Shown here: positions 58,385 through 64,000 of the stretch, one piece after another
How the letters are laid out: each line of letters opens with the position of its first letter
Numbering within the stretch: position 1 is the stretch's first letter
NCBI RefSeq assembly: GCF_016755875.1
Contig: NZ_BNED01000005.1
Coordinates: forward strand, 6,787,501-6,851,500
DNA from: Streptomyces spororaveus
GTDB taxonomy: Bacteria; Actinomycetota; Actinomycetes; Streptomycetales; Streptomycetaceae
DNA: 64,000 bases
Direction: 5' to 3'
The notes under the pieces: model-generated
Database searches by the model: none
What the model saw: only the letters and a program-made list of their open reading frames with translations
What the model was told of the DNA's origin: nothing
Translations under genes and position numbers: made by a program

Positions 58385-59622
58385 TCATCCTCGACGCGTA
58401 CCCGCCACCGCCGCCCGAGCTGCTCGACGCTCTGCGGACGATGGACGCGGCACTCGTCACCCGCTCCCTGACGGAGCTGCGCGAAGGCGCACTGGAACTG
58501 CTGCCCGTCGCGGACGTGCTGCTCGCCCCGGCCGAGTCCGACGGGGAGGCCGTACGGATGGCCGTACGCCGGCTGCGCCGCTGGGCCGGGGCCCCCATCG
58601 TGGTCGTCTGGACCGTGACGGAGTTCGCCGCCCTGGAGGAGCACGTACGGATCGGGCACGACTACCTCGTACCGCCCTTCCTGCCCGCCCTCGTCGGGGC
58701 CCGGCTGCACAGCTGCTCGGAGCGCGCCGGACTCGGCCGCACCCTGCGGGAGGCCGACGCCCGCGCCGAACTCATGGGCTACGAGAAGGAACTGGAGATC
58801 GGCCGGGAGATCCAGGCGGGCTTCCTGCCCGAATCGATGCCCGTCCCCGACGGCTGGGAGATCGACGTGCGGTTCCGTCCCGCCCGGCAGGTCGCCGGTG
58901 ACTTCTACGACGTCTTCGAGCTCTCCCGCGGCCGCCGGCTCGCCTTCGTTGTCGCCGACGTCTGCGACAAGGGGGTCGGAGCAGCGCTGTTCATGGCGCT
59001 CATCCGCTCCCTGCTGCGGCACACCGCGCAGAACAGCGGCCTGCAGCACCTGGTCGCCGGACGCGCCGGCGGCAGCCGGCGGATCCCGGTCGTCGGCGCC
59101 ACCCCGCTGCTCAACGCGGTCACCGCCACCAACGGCTACCTCACCCGCAACCACCTGCGGCAGGGCTACTTCGCCACCCTGTTCTTCGGGGTGCTCGACC
59201 CGCTCACCGGCAGCCTCGTCTACATCAACGGCGGCCACAACCCGCCCCTCCTGCTGCCCGCCGACGGCAGCCCGCCCGTCGCCCTCCACATCACCGGCCC
59301 GGCCGTCGGCATCCTGCCCGACTGCGTCTACACCCTCGGCTACGCCCAGCTCGACCCGGGCGACACCCTGTTCGCGTTCACCGACGGAGTCCCCGAGGCC
59401 CGCTGTCCGAACGGCAGCTTCCTCGGCGACGACCGGATGCTGGAACTGCTCGCCGGACCACCGGTCAGCGGCAAGGACGTGGTCGACCGGATGGACCTGG
59501 CGGTACGCGAGCACACCGGCACCGCCGAACAGCACGACGACGTCACCATGCTGGCCCTGCACCGGCCACGCGCGGCGCGGGGGCCGCGCGCGGGCGGCAC
59601 CGGCACCCGGGTGGTGGCCTAG
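58366..59622 (+). CDS. SpoIIE/RsbU-type PP2C phosphatase with pseudo-receiver
   Basis: 418 residues. The N-terminal 1-125 look like a receiver fold, but the phospho-Asp strand reads VADVLLAPAESDG and the KPF-type lysine is lost in YLVPPFLP, so it is probably not phosphorylated. A short coiled coil (ADARAELMGYEKELEIGREI) joins it to the PP2C domain. Metal motifs are complete: QVAGDFYDVF, VVADVCDKGVGAALFMA, FAFTDGVPEAR and QHDDVTMLAL. It would dephosphorylate one or both STAS proteins. An ATPase gene follows with no gap. Confidence 0.93.
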   Translation: MPSTTVIILDAYPPPPPELLDALRTMDAALVTRSLTELREGALELLPVADVLLAPAESDGEAVRMAVRRLRRWAGAPIVVVWTVTEFAALEEHVRIGHDYLVPPFLPALVGARLHSCSERAGLGRTLREADARAELMGYEKELEIGREIQAGFLPESMPVPDGWEIDVRFRPARQVAGDFYDVFELSRGRRLAFVVADVCDKGVGAALFMALIRSLLRHTAQNSGLQHLVAGRAGGSRRIPVVGATPLLNAVTATNGYLTRNHLRQGYFATLFFGVLDPLTGSLVYINGGHNPPLLLPADGSPPVALHITGPAVGILPDCVYTLGYAQLDPGDTLFAFTDGVPEARCPNGSFLGDDRMLELLAGPPVSGKDVVDRMDLAVREHTGTAEQHDDVTMLALHRPRAARGPRAGGTGTRVVA

Positions 59623-60378
59623 ATGACCCGCACCGTCGTCGTGCACTCGCACCGCGGTGGGACGGGAAAGTCCTCGGTACTGGCGAACCTCGCGCTGCTC
59701 CTCGCGGCCGAGGGACGCCGGGTGGGGGTGGTCGACACCGATATCCAGTCACCCACCCTGGACCTGCTGTTCCGGCTGGGACCCGGCCCCTCCCTGACCG
59801 ACTACCTGCTCGGCCGCTGCGAGATCGAGGCCACCGCCCAGCAGGCGGGCGCCGTTCCCGGCCAGGGGGCCCTGTACGTCGTACCGGCCCGGACCGGGAC
59901 GGCCGCCCTGCGCGAGATCATGGGCGGGGGCTACGACGTGGGCCTGCTGCCGGAGGGCTTCGACCGGCTGGCCGCGCACCACGCCCTCGACGTGCTGCTG
60001 CTCGACACCCACGCCGGGCTCAACAACGAGTCGGTGACCGCCATGGCGAGCGCCGACGTACTGATGATCATGGCTCGGGCCGACCGGATCGACCTCTCCG
60101 GGGTCGAGGAGACCATCGCCCTCGCCGGTCGCCTGACCTGCCGGCGGACCCTGGTACTGAGCATGGCCCCCGAAGGCATCGACCGGGACGCGGCCCGCCG
60201 GCGCTCCGAGGCGGTCTACGGAGCGCCGCTGGCCGGAATCCTTCCCTACTCGCCGGAAATGGCGGCTCTGTACGGGGAACGCATATTTGCCGAAGCCCAC
60301 CCCGACCACCCCCTGGTCGGTGAATTCCGCACCATCATCTCGGCGTTGGACGCACGTGACGAAGTATCGCGGGCCTGA
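59623..60378 (+). CDS. MinD/ParA-like ATPase
   Basis: 251 residues. The deviant Walker A reads HSHRGGTGKSSVLANLALLL with the signature lysine replaced by Arg (RGGTGKS). Walker A' contains VDTDIQSPTLD, and Walker B is LDVLLLDTHAGLNN. No partner gene of MinE or ParB type is visible, and I see no clear amphipathic C-terminal helix. It directly follows the phosphatase stop, so its job may be to place or gate the signalling complex. Alternatives are CpsD-like or flagellar-type regulators. Confidence 0.88.
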   Translation: MTRTVVVHSHRGGTGKSSVLANLALLLAAEGRRVGVVDTDIQSPTLDLLFRLGPGPSLTDYLLGRCEIEATAQQAGAVPGQGALYVVPARTGTAALREIMGGGYDVGLLPEGFDRLAAHHALDVLLLDTHAGLNNESVTAMASADVLMIMARADRIDLSGVEETIALAGRLTCRRTLVLSMAPEGIDRDAARRRSEAVYGAPLAGILPYSPEMAALYGERIFAEAHPDHPLVGEFRTIISALDARDEVSRA

Positions 60379-60448
60379 CGTCGTCCCCCTTACGCCCCCT
60401 GCGGGTGGCGTGTTGAATCGGCAGCGAATCCAGAACAAGGAGAGAATC

Positions 60449-61189
60449 ATGAAGATTCTCGTCGTCATGACGGCCAAAGCCACACTGCATCTGCTCGACG
60501 GTGAACAGCACCCCTCGGGATTCTGGGCCGAGGAATTCGTCGTGCCCTTCTCGCTCTTCGAAGCGGCCGGCCACGACGTGGACGTGGCGACGATCGGAGG
60601 CAGGGCGCCGACGGTCGACCAGACGAGCGTCGACCCCCAGTTCCTCCAGTGGGTCCGTCCCCAGGGTTCGCCGGACGAGGACGCGGCCAACGCCGCCGAG
60701 TACGTCCGGGTCATCGCGAACACCCCCCAGCTGAGAGCCCCCATCGCGCTGGAGACCCTCACCGAGAAGGACATCGCGGACTACGACGGCGTGTACGTCA
60801 GCGGCGGCCACGGAGCCATCGGCGACCTGCCCAAGTCCGACGAGCTCGCCCAGATCCTGCGCTGGGTCATCGCCCAGGACAAGCCGCTCGCCACCGTGTG
60901 CCACGGCCACACCTCGCTGCTCGCGCTGCGCGACGGCGAGGGGCGCTGGCCCTTCGAGGGCTACCGGATGACGGCCTTCTCGCACAGCGAGGAACTGGTC
61001 ACCAACATGGCCGGCCGGCTCCCGCTGATCCTGGAGGTCGAACTGACCCGGCTCGGCGCCCGCTACGAGAAGGCCGAAGCCATCTGGGACTCGCACGTGG
61101 TCGTCGACCGCAAGCTGACGACCGGCCAGAACCCCTACTCCTCCAAGGCCCTCGCCGAGACCTTCTTACGGCAGCTCGCGAAGGGCTAG
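60449..61189 (+). CDS. DJ-1/PfpI family protein, third
   Basis: 246 residues. The long form resembles glyoxalase III/Hsp31: KILVVMTAKATLHLLDGEQH, GFWAEEFVVPFSLFEAAGH with the family Glu, and the nucleophile elbow ATVCHGHTSLLAL with Cys-His. TAFSHSEELVTNM is another hallmark of this subgroup. The 70-base gap before it is the largest inside the operon and has AAGGAGAG, so it may have its own start signal. It is followed by aldehyde dehydrogenase. Confidence 0.9.
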   Translation: MKILVVMTAKATLHLLDGEQHPSGFWAEEFVVPFSLFEAAGHDVDVATIGGRAPTVDQTSVDPQFLQWVRPQGSPDEDAANAAEYVRVIANTPQLRAPIALETLTEKDIADYDGVYVSGGHGAIGDLPKSDELAQILRWVIAQDKPLATVCHGHTSLLALRDGEGRWPFEGYRMTAFSHSEELVTNMAGRLPLILEVELTRLGARYEKAEAIWDSHVVVDRKLTTGQNPYSSKALAETFLRQLAKG

Positions 61190-61223
61190 TACCGCCCCCC
61201 GCACCCGACACCGGAAGGCAGCC

Positions 61224-62708
61224 ATGACCAAGCGTGAGCTGAGCGGCCAGCCCCTCGCCAACCCCGGGAAACTGTTCATCGGCGGCGCCTGGGTCCCGGC
61301 CCAGGACGGCCGTACCGAACCGGACATCAGTCCCGTGGACGGGCAGGAGATCGTACCGGTGGCCCAGGCCGCCGCCGCCGACGCGGACGCGGCCGTCGCC
61401 GCCGCCCGCCACGCGTACGAGGAAGGCCCCTGGAGCAGACTCTCCGCCCAGGAGCGCGCGCTGCGGCTGAACCGGGTCGGTGAGCTCATCGAGCGCGACC
61501 TGGAGGAGATCGCCCTGCTGGAGACCGTGGACATGGGCAAGCCGTTCGCGTTCTCCAGTACGGTCGACGCCCCCATGGCCGCCCAGCTCATGCACTACTA
61601 CGCCGGGGCCGTGACCCGGGTCGACGGCTCCTCGCGCGCCCCGGCCGGCGGCCAGCTCGCCTACACCCTGCGCGAACCGCTGGGCGTGGTCTGCGCCATC
61701 ACCCCGTTCAACTTCCCGCTGCTGCTGTCGATGACGAAGATCGCGCCGGCGCTCGCGGCGGGCAACACGGTGGTCCACAAGCCCTCCCCGGCCACCCCGC
61801 TGACCGCCCTGAAGATCGCCGAGCTCTTCCAGGAGGCGGAGATCCCCGACGGGGTGCTGAACGTCATCACCGGTCCGGGCGTGGAACTGGGCGAGACCCT
61901 CACCGGCCACCCCGACATCGACAAGATCGCCTTCACCGGCTCCACCTCGGTCGGCCAGACGATCATCCGCAAGGCGGCCGGCACGCTGAAGAAGGTGACG
62001 ATGGAACTCGGCGGCAAGTCCGCCAACATCGTCTTCGCCGACGCCGACCTCGACGCGGCCGAGGAACTGGCCTTCTTCGGCATCTACTACAACAAGGGCG
62101 AGATCTGCACCGCCGGGTCCCGGCTGCTGCTGCAGCGCCCCGTCCACGACGAGATGGTCGAACGCCTGGTTCGCCGGGCCGCCGGCCTCAAGCCCGGCGA
62201 CCCGCGCGACCCGGCCACCCTCTTCGGGCCGCTGGCCCACCGCGGACAGTTCGACAAGGTCAGCTCGTACATCGAGGTCGGCGAGAAGGAAGGCGCGATC
62301 CTGCGCACCGGCGGCAGCGGCTGGACCCCCGAGGGCGCCTCCAGCCAGGGCCTGTACTTCCTGCCGACGATCTTCACCGGCGTCGACAACGGCATGCGGA
62401 TCGCCCAGGAGGAGATCTTCGGCCCGGTCCTGTCGATCATCCCCTTCGACACCGAGGAGGACGCCGTACGCATCGCCAACGACAGCGCGTACGGCCTCGC
62501 CGCCGGCGTCCACACCAAGGACCTGCGGCGCGCCCACCGGGTCGCCTCGCAGATCAAGGCCGGCACGGTCTGGGTCAATTGCTACAACCAGTACGACCCG
62601 GCCGTGCCCTACGGCGGCTACAAGGCCTCCGGCTACGGACGCGAATGCGGCCCCGAGTCGCTGGAGAGCTACACCCAGACCAAGTCGGTCTGGATCGGCA
62701 TGGACTGA
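61224..62708 (+). CDS. Aldehyde dehydrogenase (NAD(P)+)
   Basis: 494 residues. The catalytic Cys is in NKGEICTAGSRLLLQ, the general base Glu in VTMELGGKSANIVF, and the oxyanion Asn in AITPFNFPLLLSM. FTGSTSVGQTI is the dinucleotide turn. It fits the betaine-aldehyde/phenylacetaldehyde group of ALDH9/ALDH2-like enzymes; the substrate is not fixed. It would oxidise aldehydes formed by the GMC and ThDP enzymes. Confidence 0.93.
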   Translation: MTKRELSGQPLANPGKLFIGGAWVPAQDGRTEPDISPVDGQEIVPVAQAAAADADAAVAAARHAYEEGPWSRLSAQERALRLNRVGELIERDLEEIALLETVDMGKPFAFSSTVDAPMAAQLMHYYAGAVTRVDGSSRAPAGGQLAYTLREPLGVVCAITPFNFPLLLSMTKIAPALAAGNTVVHKPSPATPLTALKIAELFQEAEIPDGVLNVITGPGVELGETLTGHPDIDKIAFTGSTSVGQTIIRKAAGTLKKVTMELGGKSANIVFADADLDAAEELAFFGIYYNKGEICTAGSRLLLQRPVHDEMVERLVRRAAGLKPGDPRDPATLFGPLAHRGQFDKVSSYIEVGEKEGAILRTGGSGWTPEGASSQGLYFLPTIFTGVDNGMRIAQEEIFGPVLSIIPFDTEEDAVRIANDSAYGLAAGVHTKDLRRAHRVASQIKAGTVWVNCYNQYDPAVPYGGYKASGYGRECGPESLESYTQTKSVWIGMD

Positions 62709-62754
62709 GAGCGCTACCGAGACCGACCGAGACCTCCATTCCCGAGGAGCGGCA

Positions 62755-63369
62755 ATGCGGACAGGCATCATCGGCACCGGGCGGATCGGCTCGACCCTGG
62801 CCAGGATCCTCGTGGCGGCAGGCCACCAGGTCGTCCTCGCCAATGCCCGGGGCCCGCAGACCCTCGGCCCCCTCGTGGCCGAGCTGGGCCGGGCGGCCTC
62901 GGCGGCGCACCCCGCCGAGGCCGCCGACCGGGCCGAACTCCTGGTGCTGATGGTGCCCTTCGAACGCGTCCGCGGCCTGCTCCCGCCGTACGCCGTGCAG
63001 GACAAGGTGCTGGTGGACGCCACGAACGCGTTCGGCGGGACCGGCACCCCCGCCGACCTCGGCGGGCGCGGCTCCAGCGACCTGGTCGCCGAGTGGTACC
63101 CGGACGCCCAGATCGTGAAATCCCTGAACACCATGCATTTCGAAACCCTCGCCGTCGCCGGCACCGCGCCCGGAGAGCGCCTGGCACATTTCACCGCGGG
63201 CGACGACGTGAAAGCCAAGGAAATCGTCGCGGGAATCATCACGGATCTGGGATTCGCACCCGTGGACACCGGCCCGTTGCACTCCGGAGGAATTCTCCAA
63301 CAGCCCGGCGGGCCCCTTTTCAACCGGCCGCTCACGGAAGCGCAGGCGCTGGCATGGATATCACACTGA
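62755..63369 (+). CDS. NAD(P)-binding reductase of the F420-NADPH-oxidoreductase-like family
   Basis: 204 residues. The Rossmann motif is TGIIGTGRIGSTLARILVAA; LLVLMVPFERVRGL and VDATNAFGGTG follow, and KSLNTMHFETLAV resembles the F420H2:NADP reductase group. The last third is short and lacks a clear second domain. It could reduce or transfer hydride to a deazaflavin or act as a small dehydrogenase. Its last 16 bases overlap the iron-sulphur subunit gene. Confidence 0.8.
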   Translation: MRTGIIGTGRIGSTLARILVAAGHQVVLANARGPQTLGPLVAELGRAASAAHPAEAADRAELLVLMVPFERVRGLLPPYAVQDKVLVDATNAFGGTGTPADLGGRGSSDLVAEWYPDAQIVKSLNTMHFETLAVAGTAPGERLAHFTAGDDVKAKEIVAGIITDLGFAPVDTGPLHSGGILQQPGGPLFNRPLTEAQALAWISH

Positions 63370-63848
63370 ATGTGAACGGAAGACCCGAGCAGTTCTCGGC
63401 GCAGCCGAACGAACTGCTCGTGGAACGGCTCCGCGACGGCCTCGGGCTGACCGGCACCAAGGTCGGCTGCGACACCGGCCAGTGCGGCACCTGCGTCGTC
63501 CGCCTCGACGGCAGGTCCGTCAAGAGCTGCCTGGTCCTGACCGCCTCCGCCGCCGGCGGCGAGGTGGCCACCATCGAGGGCGAGACCACCCGCGGCGGTG
63601 AACTGTCCGGCCTCCAGGAGGCACTGCGCCAGGAGCACGGCACCCAGTGCGGCTTCTGCACCCCCGGCATGGTCATGGCCCTCGGTGAACTCGTCGAGAA
63701 CACCGCGGACCGCGAGGCGCCGACCGAGCCCGAGATCCGCGAGTGGCTCACCGGCAACCTGTGCCGCTGCACCGGCTACCACAGCGTCGTACGGGGTGTG
63801 CAGCGCGCCTGCGCGACCGCCCGCTCCGCCGCCGGACAGGAGGTGTGA
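63354..63848 (+). CDS. 2Fe-2S subunit of a molybdenum hydroxylase
   Basis: 164 residues, CoxS/xanthine-dehydrogenase small-subunit type. Cysteines of the plant-ferredoxin cluster are in GCDTGQCGTCVVRL and SCLVLTA; those of the second cluster in TQCGFCTPGMVM and GNLCRCTGYHSVV. It passes electrons from the molybdenum centre. The ATG 63354 aligns with the usual start MDITLNVNG. The large subunit gene follows after 5 bases; a flavin subunit is not seen in the window. Confidence 0.93.
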   Translation: MDITLNVNGRPEQFSAQPNELLVERLRDGLGLTGTKVGCDTGQCGTCVVRLDGRSVKSCLVLTASAAGGEVATIEGETTRGGELSGLQEALRQEHGTQCGFCTPGMVMALGELVENTADREAPTEPEIREWLTGNLCRCTGYHSVVRGVQRACATARSAAGQEV

Positions 63849-63853
63849 GGGAC

Positions 63854-64000
63854 ATGACCGCAGTGACGGGGGAGGCCCCGGCCACGGGGAGCGGCGTCCT
63901 CGGACAGCCGCTGGACAGCCGCGAGGATCCGCAGCTGCTGCGCGGCGAGGCCACGTACGTGGCGGACATCGACCTGCCGGGCACCGCCCACATGGCCATC
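63854..64000 (+). CDS. Molybdopterin-binding large subunit of an aldehyde/xanthine oxidase-type enzyme (partial)
   Basis: Only the first 49 codons are inside the window. VLGQPLDSREDPQLLRGEAT and YVADIDLPGTAHMAI match the start of CoxL/aldehyde-oxidase large subunits, where RxDxxxxVxGxAxYxxD is usual. The gene should continue for another 700 or so residues. With the 2Fe-2S gene it forms a molybdenum hydroxylase oxidising aldehydes or heterocycles. Confidence 0.85.
   Translation, partial: MTAVTGEAPATGSGVLGQPLDSREDPQLLRGEATYVADIDLPGTAHMAI

Overview
The window is chromosomal DNA from a high-GC actinomycete, almost certainly Streptomyces or a close relative. The evidence is GC-rich third codon positions, many GTG and TTG starts, a BldD orthologue with its cyclic-di-GMP motif, sIHF, a zinc-free ribosomal protein S4, an ATPase-dead PriA, and the core order rpsD, alaS, ruvX, mltG, aro genes, efp, nusB, bldD, pyr genes, sIHF, gmk, rpoZ, coaBC, metK, priA, fmt, rsmB, rpe. 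That order matches what I remember of the S. coelicolor SCO1464-SCO1505 region.

Layout. (1) 0.2-9.1 kb: rpsD behind an iron-box-like operator, a divergent STAND ATPase, then two small envelope genes, alaS, ruvX and mltG. (2) 9.1-13.5 kb: shikimate genes aroE, a small membrane protein, and the coupled run aroC-aroK-aroB-aroQ. (3) 13.6-16.7 kb: a P-loop kinase-like protein, an M24 peptidase relative with an altered metal site, efp and nusB. Two very strong hairpins separate nusB from convergent bldD. (4) 17.6-27.7 kb: the pyrimidine operon pyrR-pyrB-pyrC-(PH-like)-carA-carB-pyrD-pyrF, led by a PyrR-type RNA element. (5) 28-37.9 kb: sIHF, gmk, rpoZ, coaBC, metK, priA, an HTH protein on the opposite strand, fmt and rsmB. 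(6) 37.9-39.6 kb: about 1.8 kb without a gene, mostly a 1.2-kb fold-back element made of two arms of about 467 bp. (7) 39.6-42.8 kb: rpe, a SorC-type regulator, a CarD-like small protein, and a secreted RNase Sa-like ribonuclease coupled to a barstar. (8) 42.9-46.4 kb, minus strand: truncated globin, ABM monooxygenase, a hypothetical protein, a receiver/thioredoxin-reductase-like fusion and a UBP zinc finger.

(9) 46.7 kb to the window end is the most unusual part: about 20 plus-strand genes, nearly all overlapping or closely spaced, which look like one 17-kb operon running out of the window. One half encodes carbonyl and aldehyde chemistry: three DJ-1/PfpI proteins, a benzoylformate-decarboxylase-like ThDP enzyme, three SnoaL-like proteins, a GMC oxidoreductase, a VOC protein, an AGE-family protein, GlgX, an aldehyde dehydrogenase, an NAD(P)-binding reductase and a molybdenum hydroxylase. 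The other half, inside it, is a complete partner-switching module (two STAS proteins, an RsbW-like kinase, a SpoIIE-type phosphatase with a degenerate receiver) followed directly by a MinD/ParA-like ATPase. No sigma factor lies in the window. My inference is a stress- or development-controlled programme for reactive carbonyl and storage-sugar metabolism; substrate and output cannot be read from sequence.

Housekeeping calls rest on family motifs and conserved order and are firm. Functions in the last 17 kb are family-level, and the idea that they form one system is inference.
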